Positions 6,834 to 15,777 of a stretch of DNA of 47,820 nt are shown one piece after another. The position numbers and the translations under genes were made by a program. The stretch is from Candidatus Margulisiibacteriota bacterium (lineage in GTDB: Bacteria > Margulisbacteria > WOR-1 > O2-12-FULL-45-9 > XYB2-FULL-48-7): positions 1 through 47,820 of the forward strand of contig JAHJKL010000073.1 of NCBI GenBank assembly GCA_018822365.1, in the 5' to 3' direction. Below the pieces are notes generated by a model. The model searched no databases, was not told the origin of the DNA, and was given only the letters and a program-made list of their open reading frames with translations. Each line of letters begins with the position of its first letter. The first letter of the stretch is position 1.

Positions 6834-6989
6834 TCAGGATCTCTTCAGCAAGCTCACTCCTGCCCACGCGCAGGAGACGATAAGAATGACATCAATTATT
6901 TCCCAATAGATGCCGTTTCTGACCACAAAGCCACTGATGACGAGAAAAGAGAGGGTGATGAGAAGCCAACCGAGGAATTTATTGTTCAC
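6834..6989 (-). CDS. Small two-helix membrane protein, 51 residues
   Basis: A GTG start at 6989 follows the SD GAGGTGG by five bases. The product begins MNNKFLGWLLITLSFLVISG and has two hydrophobic segments (about 5-23 and 30-47) separated by VRNGIYWE, ending in LLKRS. Composition and SD look like a real gene. No family recognised. It stands alone on the minus strand between the repeat-rich region and the potassium-channel-like remnant. Confidence 0.5.
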   Translation of the reverse strand: MNNKFLGWLLITLSFLVISGFVVRNGIYWEIIDVILIVSCAWAGVSLLKRS

Positions 6990-7015
6990 GCTTTCCACCT
7001 CATTTTCATATATAT

Positions 7016-7448
7016 TTTGCCGCCTTTGAGCTGACCGGCATGGGGCGTGATCAGGCCCGCTTCCAGTCCCTCTCCTGCTTCTCCGGGACCGGGTTTACCA
7101 CCCAGGAATCAGAGCTGGTCACCGGCCATCCGCAAAGAAGGAAGATCGCCAGCTACCTGATGATCCTGGGGAACGCCGGCTTAGTCACCCTGATCGCCAC
7201 TTTTGCCAACACCATCCGTCCGGTCGACGCACGAGGGATTCGGCGTGTCGCAATTTGACGTCCACGCGGACAGCACCCTGGTCGGAAAAAAGCTAAAGGA
7301 TCTTAAGCTAAAGGAAGCAGAGGTTCAGATCCCGCTCATCGAGCGGACCAAGGGGTCGGTGGTCATCCCCAAAGGACCGGACACTCTGGCATCCGGGGAT
7401 ACCCTGATCTGTTTCGGGCGGCTGGAGACTATCCGCAAACATGCCTAG
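7016..7448 (+). pseudogene. Remnant of a TrkH-like/RCK_C membrane protein
   Basis: The plus strand from 7016 reads FAAFELTGMGRDQARFQS and then SCFSGTGFTTQESE and LMILGNAGLVTLIATFANT, the pore-like segment of membrane proteins that carry a C-terminal TrkA_C (RCK_C) domain. At about 7225-7240 the frame shifts and the TrkA_C domain follows (FDVHADSTLVGKKLKDLKL ... SGDTLICFGRLETI), ending at 7448. The N-terminal part and start codon are missing, and the linker between the two halves is shortened. I read this as a decayed gene with 5' truncation, internal deletion and frameshift. Two separate short frames (7040-7258 and 7203-7448) are its visible pieces. It ends ten bases from the convergent Ktr operon. 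Confidence 0.75.
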
Positions 7449-7458
7449 CCCCGCTTTT

Positions 7459-8154
7459 TTACCCGGCCGGTGAAACAAAGATCACCGCCAGCCGGACTTT
7501 TTCCGCCTGGTCCTTGAGCGGCTGCATCTTGAGACATACCCTGCGGCTGGCATTCTTGATCGGCAGATGGAGATCAACCGTACAGGTCTCGATCACCTTC
7601 CCGTTGTCGACCAGCTCCTTGAAGAGGGGGAGAAACTGCTCGTTGTGCTCCTGCTTCTCAATGGCGTCAAAAGTGATCTTGCCCTGCTCAACGCCAAATA
7701 ATTTCTGCACCGCCGAATTGAGCATCAAGAGCTTTCGTTCAACGTCGATCAGGATGATCCCTTCGGCGACGTTCTCGGAGATCAGGTCGACCAGGCGGTT
7801 GAACTGGCCGATCCGGTCGACCCGCAGCTGGTCGTAGGTCCTAAGCTGGCCGATCATTTTATTGGCCAGCACGGCGAGCTCGGTCACCTCGTCCCCCAGC
7901 CAGAGCGATTCCTTGAGCCCGGTCTGGTAATCGTTGGCCAGAATCCGGCGCAAAAAGTTGTTCAGCTGCCGGCGAAAATAAACCGCTCTGGCCGTAAGAA
8001 AAACTAAAACCAGCAGGCCGGCGGCAAAAATGACGGTGAACAGGACCGCCAGGAACGCCCCGGCCGGCCGAACAAAGATAAAATAGGTCAGGCAATAAAC
8101 GGAGAGCAAAAAGAACCAGCCGGCTTTTATCAGGTGGCTTTTTAATAAGTTCAT
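7459..8154 (-). CDS. Membrane-anchored PAS domain protein
   Basis: 231 residues. Two N-terminal membrane helices (about 8-27 and 33-55), a linker of HAMP-like character (60-115) and a PAS domain (about 118-230: NRLVDLISENVAEGIILIDVERKLLMLNSAVQKLF is split here as ISENVAEGIILID and LLMLNSAVQKLFG). The layout equals the sensor half of a histidine kinase, but no kinase, cyclase or other output domain follows. It is the last gene of a three-gene operon with ktrB and ktrA, and its ATG overlaps the ktrA stop (ATGA), so the obvious inference is that it senses a signal for, or modulates, potassium uptake. Ligand unknown. Confidence 0.75.
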   Translation of the reverse strand: MNLLKSHLIKAGWFFLLSVYCLTYFIFVRPAGAFLAVLFTVIFAAGLLVLVFLTARAVYFRRQLNNFLRRILANDYQTGLKESLWLGDEVTELAVLANKMIGQLRTYDQLRVDRIGQFNRLVDLISENVAEGIILIDVERKLLMLNSAVQKLFGVEQGKITFDAIEKQEHNEQFLPLFKELVDNGKVIETCTVDLHLPIKNASRRVCLKMQPLKDQAEKVRLAVIFVSPAG

Positions 8155-8837
8155 TGTTTGGCGAATTTCTGCAGGTCTTCGTCTTTCCCTACCAGCAGAA
8201 GGACATCGGACTCTGCCAGCGGCTCTTCCGACGAAGGAACCTCTTCAATATATTCTTCAAAGGTCCTCTCCCCCAAACTGTTGATCTGCGGCCGGCTCTT
8301 TTTGATCGCCACGATATTGATCTTGAATTTGCGGCGCGGATGCAGTTCCTGGATGCTCTTGCCGACTATTGGAGCGGGGACCTTGATCTCCATAAAGCTA
8401 TGTCCCGGCATCAGGGAAATGAACCGGGAAATGTTGGGGGCGATCAGGCTGTTGGCGGTGATCTTCCCCATTTCTTCTTCCAGGTTGATGATATTATCGA
8501 CCGCCAAGGACTTGATTATTTCATGCTGGAGCGGGCTGATCGCCCTGGCCCAGATCTTTTTGACACCGATCTTTTTGAGCAGGATCGTGGTCAGGAGGTT
8601 GGCCTCGACATTCTCGCCGATGCAAACAACCGCGATATCGACGTTCTGCACGCCGATCGCCTTGAGCGCCTTTTCATCGGTCGTGTCGGCCGCCACCGCG
8701 GTACTGACGCATTCCTTGATCAGGTCAATGCGCTCTTTCTCCGAATCGATCGCCAGGACCTGGACCCCGCGATCGGTCAATTCCCTGGCCACCGTCGAAC
8801 CAAAATTACCCAGGCCGATCACCGCGATCTGTCTCAT
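8151..8837 (-). CDS. ktrA: Potassium uptake gating subunit KtrA/TrkA
   Basis: 228 residues, the normal length for KtrA. The RCK_N Rossmann fold is at the start (IAVIGLGNFGSTVARELTDRG is split as IGLGNFGSTVA, residues about 7-17, with GxGxxG) and binds ATP/ADP or NAD(H). An acidic residue at the end of beta-2 (AIDSEKERIDLI) is present. The RCK_C domain (about 140-225) ends in SDVLLLVGKDEDLQKFA. KtrA forms an octameric ring on the cytoplasmic face of KtrB. The SD GGGGAGGAG precedes the ATG; the gene follows ktrB by 18 bases. Confidence 0.92.
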   Translation of the reverse strand: MRQIAVIGLGNFGSTVARELTDRGVQVLAIDSEKERIDLIKECVSTAVAADTTDEKALKAIGVQNVDIAVVCIGENVEANLLTTILLKKIGVKKIWARAISPLQHEIIKSLAVDNIINLEEEMGKITANSLIAPNISRFISLMPGHSFMEIKVPAPIVGKSIQELHPRRKFKINIVAIKKSRPQINSLGERTFEEYIEEVPSSEEPLAESDVLLLVGKDEDLQKFAKQ

Positions 8838-8855
8838 TTTTTTCTCCTCCCCGAA

Positions 8856-10562
8856 CTAGCCGATCATGACGTGTTCTTCGGCATAGACGACTCTTGCCGG
8901 TTTCCGTTTTCTGGTGAAAGCGTAACCGATGGTCAAGGGGCCCAGCCGGCCGATGAACATCAGCAATGTTACCACAAGCTTCCCCCCGTTTGAAAGCGTC
9001 GGCGTCAGCCCGGTCGAAAGCCCGACCGTCCCAAAAGCGCTGACCGTTTCGAACAACACATCCCTCAAAGGCTTCTCTTCAAAATACAGGAGAAGCAGGG
9101 CAAAAAAGACCACCAGCAAAATGGAGACAACAAACAGAATGACCACTTTGTGTACGATCTCGTCCGGCAGGCTTTTTTTAAAGACCTGAACATTTTCTCT
9201 CTGCTTCATGGCGCTGGTCAGGATCGACCAGAGGACCGCCACCGTCGTGGTCTTGACCCCGCCCCCCGTAGAACCGGGAGACGCCCCAATGAACATGAGG
9301 ACGATCATCAGGAAAAGAGTGGCCGAGGATAACCCCCCGATATTGACGGTGTTAAAACCGGCGGTCCGGGCGGAGACCGACTGGAACAGGGAGATCAGCA
9401 GTTGATTGTCGTAGCTCAAGCCGGCCAGCAAGCGGCTTTTGTCGAACGCAAAGATCAGCAGGGCGCCAATCACAATAAGGAGCAGACTGACCAGCAAGAC
9501 CAGCCTGGTCTGGACGCGCAGTTTCATCCCATGGTCTTTTTTCCGGGAAAAGATATTCAGCAGGTTGTGGTAAAAGTCGCGGATGACCGGAAAGCCGACC
9601 CCTCCCATAATGATCAGGAACATGATCACCAGGTTGGTGCTCAAGTCATTATTAAAATGGACCAGGCTGTCGCTGAAGGTCGAGAAGCCGGCATTGCAGA
9701 AAGCGGAGATGGAATGAAAAAACGCGTGATAGAACGCGGCCAGCGGATCGCTAAAACTGTCGCGCCAGAGGAAAAAGAGCAGAAGAGTGCCGGTCAACTC
9801 GAGGACCAAAGTCATTTTGAAAATGAACACGATCAGGCTCTTAACGTTCCCCATCAGGTCCTGGTCCAATACTTCGCGCATTTCCAGGTTTTCTTTGGGG
9901 CCAAAGCTCCGCTTCAAGAGCATGACCAGCGAAACGGAAAAGGTCATGATCCCCAGCCCCCCCAGCTGGATCAGGGCTAGGATCACCATTTGGCCGAACG
10001 GGCTGAAGTAAGTCGCAGTATCCTTGACGATAAGCCCGGTCACGCAGGTCGCCGAAGTCGCCGTGAACAGCGCGTCGATAAAACCGGTCTTGACCCCGGC
10101 CGCGGTCGCCGCCGGTAGAGAGAGGAGAATGGTCCCCACGGCAATGGCAAAAGAGAAGCTGATCAGCATCAGTTGGGCTGGCCGGAAACTGATCATGGCA
10201 ATCAGGCGCCCCGCCCGCCGGCTCCTGGAGATCAGCATAAAAATAAGTATCGTTTGCCAGAGGATGACGTAGAACGGGAGGTTCTCAACAAAAGGGATGA
10301 ACCTCAACAACGGGACAAAGACGATCAGGTCGAGCCAGTGGCTCAATAAATACTGTTGCTTGTCCGGCGCGGCCACGGCCCTGGCAACAACATCAATGAT
10401 AAAAACCAGCAGAATAACAAAATTTATTTTGTGGATCAGCGCTTGATGCGCCTGAATAATTGAGAGGTTCTGGAAAAATAGCAATAGAAACGCGAACAGG
10501 GCGACGTAACCGATAAAATAATCGGCCAGGCCCGGTTTTGAAGATTTTTGCATTAATTCCAT
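8856..10562 (-). CDS. ktrB: Potassium transporter KtrB/TrkH with extra N-terminal membrane domain
   Basis: 568 residues, about 120 more than a standard KtrB. The four selectivity-filter loops are recognisable: TSATCVTGL, FCNAGFS, SARTAGFNT and SAFGTVGLS. Residues 1-120 form four hydrophobic segments, the last followed by the arginine-rich SRSRRAGRL, which recalls the voltage-sensor-like extension seen in some bacterial TrkH proteins. The role is Na+- or H+-coupled K+ entry together with KtrA. ATG 10562 is used; a second ATG is at 10553, and no strong SD distinguishes them. It heads the ktrB-ktrA-PAS operon, divergent from the GH15 gene across 137 bases. Confidence 0.9.
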   Translation of the reverse strand: MELMQKSSKPGLADYFIGYVALFAFLLLFFQNLSIIQAHQALIHKINFVILLVFIIDVVARAVAAPDKQQYLLSHWLDLIVFVPLLRFIPFVENLPFYVILWQTILIFMLISRSRRAGRLIAMISFRPAQLMLISFSFAIAVGTILLSLPAATAAGVKTGFIDALFTATSATCVTGLIVKDTATYFSPFGQMVILALIQLGGLGIMTFSVSLVMLLKRSFGPKENLEMREVLDQDLMGNVKSLIVFIFKMTLVLELTGTLLLFFLWRDSFSDPLAAFYHAFFHSISAFCNAGFSTFSDSLVHFNNDLSTNLVIMFLIIMGGVGFPVIRDFYHNLLNIFSRKKDHGMKLRVQTRLVLLVSLLLIVIGALLIFAFDKSRLLAGLSYDNQLLISLFQSVSARTAGFNTVNIGGLSSATLFLMIVLMFIGASPGSTGGGVKTTTVAVLWSILTSAMKQRENVQVFKKSLPDEIVHKVVILFVVSILLVVFFALLLLYFEEKPLRDVLFETVSAFGTVGLSTGLTPTLSNGGKLVVTLLMFIGRLGPLTIGYAFTRKRKPARVVYAEEHVMIG

Positions 10563-10699
10563 TAGATCAACAGCCCTTGATGAATGCGGTAATTTTAGAA
10601 CAAAAACAGCATTAATGGTAGATGATTCTTGCTCATCACCATTCCCTCCCCCGTCATGCTGTATAATATGTGTATTAGTAACAAAAAGGCGGCTTAATA

Positions 10700-12523
10700 A
10701 TGACGACTGATATAAACTACAACTTTGGTTTGATCGGCAACTGCGCCAGCGCGGCGCTGGTCTCGCCGGACAGCAGTATCGAATGGCTCTGTCTCCCCTT
10801 CTTTGACTCCCCTTCCGTCTTTGCCAGACTGCTGGACAAGGATAAAGGGGGGCACTTTAAGATCTCCGGCGTTGGGACGACCAAGATCGAGCAAAAATAT
10901 GTCCCCGGCACCCCGATCCTCAAGACCATTGTCGCGACCAAAGACGGAAGCTTTGAGATCAATGATTACATGCCCCGTTATTTTGTCGGGGCCGATAAAG
11001 TTTATTCCCCTTCCGAAGTCCAGAGAAACATCATGGTCCTGTCCGGCAAGCCAAAGATCAGGGTCGAGCTCAAGGCGATGCCCAATTACGCCTCAACTGA
11101 CGCTGAATACACGGTCAACCGCGACCACATCAAGATCGCTTCGGTCAAAGGGGATTACAACAGCTTTTTTCTTTACAGCAACCTCAACCTGAACAAGATC
11201 ATTGCCGGGGAGCTGATCGAGCTGGAACATTTTTCCTACTTCCTTTTTTCCTACCACGAAAAACTGGAAGAGATCTGCAACGACAAGATCTACGTTGAAT
11301 ACGAAAAGACCAAGACCTACTGGCTTGACTGGTGCCAGAAGACCCGCGCCCCCAGGAACCATCGGCCGGAAGTGCTCCGGTCGGCGATCACCCTCAAACT
11401 GTTGACCTTTCAAAAGACCGGCGCCGTCGTCGCCGCCCCCACCACCTCTCTCCCCGAGATCATTGGCGAAGGGAGGAATTGGGATTACCGCTTTTGCTGG
11501 GTCAGGGACGCTTCCATGACCATCGAGCTTTACGCTCGACTGGGCCACACCGAATCGGCGACCCGCTTTATGAACTTTATCCTGAACCGCCTACCCCGCA
11601 AGGCCGAGAACATCCGGGTCATGTACAGCATCAGCGGCGAAAAAACGCTGGAAGAACAGATCCTCCCCCACTTGAGCGGCTATCAAGACTCCCGTCCCGT
11701 CCGGACCGGCAACCAGGCCTATACCCAGGACCAGAATGACCTATACGGAGAGCTGATCGAAGCGATCTACACCTACTTTGTGATCAACATTGACCGGGAC
11801 ATCCAGCTGATCGAAGAGGTCTGGACCGTGGTCCGCTCTCTTATCAACCAGGTGGAGCGCTGCTGGACCAAGCCGGACAGCGGGATCTGGGAGCGCCGCG
11901 GGCCGGCCCAGCATTACGTCCACTCCAAAATGATGAACTGGGTGGCGGTCGACCGGGCGGCCAAGATCGCCCGGCTCCTAGAGAAACCGGCTTATGTCGA
12001 CAAATGGTCGGGCCTGGCCCACCAGATCAAAGAAGATATCCTGACCCATGGCTGGGACGAGCCCCTGGGCTCTTTTGTCATGCATTACGGCTCAAAGATT
12101 TATGACGCATCCAATCTCTTGATGCTCCACTATGGTTTTCTGGAGAGGACCGACCCGAAAATGATCAATACGGTCAGGCAAAGCTACGACAACCTGGTCA
12201 AGAACGACCTGGCCTTTCGCTATATCGCCGAAGACGACTTTGGCCTCCCCAGGAACGCTTTTATTGTCACGACGTTCTGGATGATCAACGCCCTATACCT
12301 GATCGGTGAAAAAGAGAAGGCAAAAAAAATGTTCGAGAAAATCAGCCGGCACCGGAACAAGCTGGGGCTTTATTCGGAAGCGATCGATATCACCAGCGGC
12401 CGCCTGACCGGCAACTTCCCGCAGGGGTACTCTCATTTGGCCCATATTCAGACGATCTTTCTGCTGGAAACCGATTATGACTGGAGCGACGTGACCAAGA
12501 CCAGAAAGACAACCTTTCTTTAA
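10700..12523 (+). CDS. Glycoside hydrolase family 15 protein (glucoamylase/trehalase-like)
   Basis: 607 residues. The N-terminal beta domain starts with YNFGLIGNCASAALVSPDSS, as in bacterial GH15 enzymes. The (alpha/alpha)6 catalytic domain carries GEGRNWDYRFCWVRDAS (subsite -1), SGIWERRG with the general acid Glu at about 398, and SEAIDITSG with the general base Glu at about 561, followed by GNFPQGYSH. Family members release glucose from alpha-glucans or split trehalose; the substrate cannot be told. No signal peptide, so it acts in the cytoplasm. SD AAGGCGG before the ATG; a TATAAT box lies at 10662-10667 without a clear -35. Its stop overlaps the convergent protease gene by four bases. Confidence 0.9.
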   Translation: MTTDINYNFGLIGNCASAALVSPDSSIEWLCLPFFDSPSVFARLLDKDKGGHFKISGVGTTKIEQKYVPGTPILKTIVATKDGSFEINDYMPRYFVGADKVYSPSEVQRNIMVLSGKPKIRVELKAMPNYASTDAEYTVNRDHIKIASVKGDYNSFFLYSNLNLNKIIAGELIELEHFSYFLFSYHEKLEEICNDKIYVEYEKTKTYWLDWCQKTRAPRNHRPEVLRSAITLKLLTFQKTGAVVAAPTTSLPEIIGEGRNWDYRFCWVRDASMTIELYARLGHTESATRFMNFILNRLPRKAENIRVMYSISGEKTLEEQILPHLSGYQDSRPVRTGNQAYTQDQNDLYGELIEAIYTYFVINIDRDIQLIEEVWTVVRSLINQVERCWTKPDSGIWERRGPAQHYVHSKMMNWVAVDRAAKIARLLEKPAYVDKWSGLAHQIKEDILTHGWDEPLGSFVMHYGSKIYDASNLLMLHYGFLERTDPKMINTVRQSYDNLVKNDLAFRYIAEDDFGLPRNAFIVTTFWMINALYLIGEKEKAKKMFEKISRHRNKLGLYSEAIDITSGRLTGNFPQGYSHLAHIQTIFLLETDYDWSDVTKTRKTTFL

Positions 12524-13284
12524 TAGTAAACAACCTTTATCCCAAGCTTCTCGGCCAGATCAACATCCTGCGCGCCGGAAACATTTTTGATGCCGTAATC
12601 CTCCATCGTTCTAAGCGACGGGAGAAGGAAATCAAAACCCTCGCCTGACGCGACGGAAACCCCTTTTCCCGGCTCCTGTGTCAGGTCAAAAAGTTTTTGG
12701 GAGACATTAATTTTGCCGTAAAACTCTTTTTCCAATCCGATCGTCTCTTCCTGCTCCCGCTTGAAAGTTGCAAAATATTCGTCGCTGATCTTGTATCGCG
12801 CTTGCATCTCTTTTTTCAGTTTGTCAAAGCCCCCCGCCTGGGCGACCATCGCCCGGGAGTTGCCGTGGAAACCGACAAACCCTTTGGCGATGATCTTTTC
12901 ATTGCCTCCGAGAAACAGATAATTGGCGGCGCTGGAAGCGGCCGCCCCTTCGATAACAACGGTTAATTTTCGCCTCATGATATCCAGCCCCATCCTGACC
13001 CCGCTGTAAGTGTCACCGCCGGGAGAATTGACCACCAAGACCTTGACCCGGTCGTCAATATTTTTCAGGTATTCCGGATAGCTCTCCCGGACAATATACC
13101 CTTCAAACTTCAGGGTCTCCGGGCTGACCCGGACAAACTTGCCGGCTTGCTTTGCTTGGCGGATCTCCCCGATCTTTGCGATCAGCTCTTCTCCGGTCAA
13201 CTTTGATTCGTATGGGACCGCGGCGCGGGCGGCAAACGAGAGGGCAATGGTCAAAACAAATAATAGAGCGGTCAGTTTTTTCAT
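12520..13284 (-). CDS. Secreted ClpP/SDH-fold serine protease-like protein
   Basis: 254 residues. A signal peptide (MKKLTALLFVLTIALSFAARA) is followed by a crotonase/ClpP fold: VLVVNSPGGDTYSG (oxyanion loop, residues about 82-95), EGAAASSAANYLF (nucleophile Ser117 or Ser118) and GFVGFHGNSR (His140). The Ser-to-His distance of about 23 matches ClpP (25). ClpP itself is cytosolic and twice regulated by ATPases; this one is exported and has no partner here, so it is more like the periplasmic Clp-fold proteinases of unknown substrate. SD GGGAG before ATG 13284. It is downstream of, and codirectional with, the beta-barrel gene at 13342-14094. Confidence 0.75.
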   Translation of the reverse strand: MKKLTALLFVLTIALSFAARAAVPYESKLTGEELIAKIGEIRQAKQAGKFVRVSPETLKFEGYIVRESYPEYLKNIDDRVKVLVVNSPGGDTYSGVRMGLDIMRRKLTVVIEGAAASSAANYLFLGGNEKIIAKGFVGFHGNSRAMVAQAGGFDKLKKEMQARYKISDEYFATFKREQEETIGLEKEFYGKINVSQKLFDLTQEPGKGVSVASGEGFDFLLPSLRTMEDYGIKNVSGAQDVDLAEKLGIKVVYY

Positions 13285-13341
13285 GAATATTCTCCCAAAG
13301 ATGAAGTATCTAACAAAGGGGCTGTCCCCCTCGCAGGTCTA

Positions 13342-14094
13342 TTAGAAATACTTACTCCCCGATATTCTGATGGTCGTGCCAGCCAGGTCGATGTCGGGAG
13401 CGGTGGAGTCTACCCCGCTAAAAATCTTACGCATATTGGCCAGCTTACCCGAAAAAGAGCTGACCCCAACACCAAAACCCCAATCCTGGTAAACCTTCCA
13501 GGTCGCGTCGAGCGCCAGGCTGGCGCAAAACCCGGAACCCCAACGATTGGTCCCGTAAGAAGCCCTGGTATTATCATCTGTCCTGGAATAGTTGAAGCCC
13601 CCCAGCATCACGCCAACACCCGGAGTTAAGCTAAGAACGAAATTCTCGGTCTTTAACAACCTAAAGTCCATCACGACCTGCGCGTTGCCATAAACAAGGA
13701 ACAGATCTTCATAGACTTTTGGAGCGCTTTCGCCATAGGTATAATTTCCCGCGCCGCTGAAGGTGCCGCCAATCAAAACCTTGTCGGTGATCGGCGCGCG
13801 CAGGTCGTAAGCACAGCCATACAAATTGCCGATGTTGCGCACCCCGGGATAGGCGCTCATAAGCGCGGCCGGGTTGACCAATTGGACAAACCCGCTGATC
13901 CGGCTGTTCTCCGGTGTTGCCGCCTCAAATCTTTTTTGTTCAAGCTTTTTCTCCAGTTCGACCGCTTGCTGCGGGGTCAGGGAATCGACATCTTCGAGCA
14001 AACCGGCGGAAACCGGCACCGCCAGCAGACTAACGACGAAGAGTGCGGCACAAATACTTATTAAAACATTACCCGAAACTCTATTATTGTCCAT
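13342..14094 (-). CDS. Hypothetical outer-membrane beta-barrel protein
   Basis: 250 residues. A signal peptide (to about VPVSAG, residue 30) is followed by a short charged helix (PQQAVELEKKLEQKRFEA) and then by alternating polar/hydrophobic strands rich in Gly, Tyr and Asn (GGTFSGAGNYTYG, TPGVGVMLGGFNYS, WGFGVGVSSFSG). The last residue is Phe after GSKY, the usual C-terminal aromatic signal for the BAM complex. No enzyme motif. SD GGAGG lies 11 bases before the ATG. No family name can be given; the role is inferred only as an outer-membrane protein. Confidence 0.6.
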   Translation of the reverse strand: MDNNRVSGNVLISICAALFVVSLLAVPVSAGLLEDVDSLTPQQAVELEKKLEQKRFEAATPENSRISGFVQLVNPAALMSAYPGVRNIGNLYGCAYDLRAPITDKVLIGGTFSGAGNYTYGESAPKVYEDLFLVYGNAQVVMDFRLLKTENFVLSLTPGVGVMLGGFNYSRTDDNTRASYGTNRWGSGFCASLALDATWKVYQDWGFGVGVSSFSGKLANMRKIFSGVDSTAPDIDLAGTTIRISGSKYF

Positions 14095-14172
14095 GATCGT
14101 TACTTCCTCCCTTTGATTACAACAGAGTATTATACTTACTTAAACCGCCAATTCAATCCAGTATTTAAAACA

Positions 14173-14201
14173 TTGCTTTTTCGCCGGATAAATATTAACA
14201 T
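14173..14201 (+). promoter_or_regulatory. Candidate promoter of the GH130 gene, ending 6 bases before the ATG
   Basis: TTGCTT (14173-14178), 17 bases, TAACAT (14196-14201), then 6 bases to ATG 14208. No SD. Both boxes match only four of six consensus bases, so it is one of the weaker leaderless candidates. Confidence 0.3.
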
Positions 14202-14207
14202 TACGCC

Positions 14208-15773
14208 ATGGCAGGAGAGAAAAAAACACCTTTCGGCAAAAACGCCGAGGTTTTGATCGCCAACAAGCATCTGGGGAAGCCAGCCCTCCATGATCCTGTC
14301 GTTATTTCCCGTATGTTCAAGCGGATCACCAACAAAACCCTGAAAAATATCCAGCCGGACAAGCGGCTGGTCATTACCCGCCCTTTCCGCCCCGGCCGGG
14401 AAAGCCACACCATCAATATCATCAACCGGCTTCTGGCCCTCTCCGAAGCCGAAGCCAAAAACCTGCTCAAGCAAACCCTCAAAGAGTTTGCTCACCGCCA
14501 TAAGGATATCAAAACCATCCTGCTGAATAATTTCCGCCATATTGAAAGATACGTCAAAGAGCCGGCCTCCCTGTCCGAAGAGCGAAAGCTCCTGCTCGGC
14601 TCATGTTTTACTATGGAATACTCGATCGAATCGGCCGCCCTCTTTAACCCCTCGATCGTCATCTATCCCAAGCAGAACCAGCTGAAGAAGGGACAGACCC
14701 GCGTTATTTTCAGTTTCCGCGCCACCGGCGAAGGGCATATTTCGTCGATCGTTTTCCGCAGCGCCATTATCGACCAGGACAATTCGATCTTTATGGAGCC
14801 GGTCAGCCAGTTTTTGGGCACCCCAGAAGTCGTCCTGAACGCCGCTTACGACCGGGAACTGTTCAAGGCCAAGCTGGAAGAGATGGGGCAGTTTAGCGAA
14901 GCGGTCAGCGCGATCTACCAGCAACTGCCGGCCAGTTTCACCCTGGATGGATTGGGCCAGGCGATCGCCAGGGTCGGTGACAGCCAGGTTTTTACCCCGG
15001 CCGACCTGGACGTCGCGATCAACAACGTCCGGTGGCTGGCCGAATCCAATTACGAGGTGTTTTTCCCTCCGGAGCATTTGATCTCGGAGCGGGTCATCTT
15101 CCCCATCTCCCAGAACGAGAGCAACGGGGTGGAAGACGCGCGGTTCGTCCGTTTTATCGACGACGACGGCACCGCGGTTTATTACGCGACCTATACCGCA
15201 TACAACGGCCGGGAAATACTCCCCCAGCTGATCGAGACCAGGGACTTTCATCATTTTAAGATCTCGACACTTAACGGCCCGATGGCGCGCAACAAGGGGA
15301 TGGCCCTCTTCCCCCGCAAGATCAACGGGCGGTACGCCATGATCACCCGCAACGACGGGGAAAACCTATTCTTATGCTATTCGGACAACATCCATTTCTG
15401 GTTCGAAGGGATCAAAATTGAAGCGCCGGAAAAAACCTGGGAACTTCTCCAGATCGGCAATTGCGGCTCACCGCTCGAGACAAAAAAAGGGTGGCTCCTG
15501 CTGACGCACGGCGTGGGCCCGATGCGCAAATACTGCATCGGCGTTTCGCTGTTGGACACCAAAGACCCATCCAAGATCATCGGGCGGCTGGACGAGCCTT
15601 TGCTGGCGCCAAAAGAAGAAGAGCGTGAAGGCTACGTGCCGAACGTGGTTTACAGCTGCGGCTCGATCATCCTCAACGGCGAACTGATCATCCCCTACGC
15701 CATCTCCGACTCGGAATCGCACGTGGCGAGCATCCCGGTCGACGAACTGCTGGAGAAACTGCTAAAAAAGTAG
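14208..15773 (+). CDS. Glycoside hydrolase family 130 protein (beta-mannoside phosphorylase type)
   Basis: 521 residues. Family GH130 (old DUF377) is recognised from RPFRPGRE near the N-terminus, FSFRATGEGHISSIVFR, NGVEDARFVRF (the conserved catalytic-site Asp of the phosphorylase family) and MARNKGMALFPRKINGRYAMI and GNCGSPLETKKGWLLLTHGVG (split, residues about 360-440). GH130 enzymes phosphorolyse or hydrolyse beta-mannosides. The N-terminal extension of about 180 residues places it with the long GH130 proteins rather than with the 330-residue mannosylglucose phosphorylases. Cytoplasmic. No SD; see the promoter entry. It converges with the GT4 gene, with only four bases between the stops. 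Confidence 0.85.
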   Translation: MAGEKKTPFGKNAEVLIANKHLGKPALHDPVVISRMFKRITNKTLKNIQPDKRLVITRPFRPGRESHTINIINRLLALSEAEAKNLLKQTLKEFAHRHKDIKTILLNNFRHIERYVKEPASLSEERKLLLGSCFTMEYSIESAALFNPSIVIYPKQNQLKKGQTRVIFSFRATGEGHISSIVFRSAIIDQDNSIFMEPVSQFLGTPEVVLNAAYDRELFKAKLEEMGQFSEAVSAIYQQLPASFTLDGLGQAIARVGDSQVFTPADLDVAINNVRWLAESNYEVFFPPEHLISERVIFPISQNESNGVEDARFVRFIDDDGTAVYYATYTAYNGREILPQLIETRDFHHFKISTLNGPMARNKGMALFPRKINGRYAMITRNDGENLFLCYSDNIHFWFEGIKIEAPEKTWELLQIGNCGSPLETKKGWLLLTHGVGPMRKYCIGVSLLDTKDPSKIIGRLDEPLLAPKEEEREGYVPNVVYSCGSIILNGELIIPYAISDSESHVASIPVDELLEKLLKK

Positions 15774-15777
15774 CTGG

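Noticed and set aside
8154-8993. Long plus-strand frame (279 residues) opposite ktrA
   Set aside because: It lies antisense to ktrA, which has clear RCK motifs, an SD and operon overlaps. The frame gives no family-like sequence and is a GC-codon shadow.
10662-10667. TATAAT before the GH15 gene as a defined promoter
   Set aside because: No -35 at suitable spacing and no extended -10; the gene has an SD and the box is 32 bases from the ATG. Possible but not listed as a feature.
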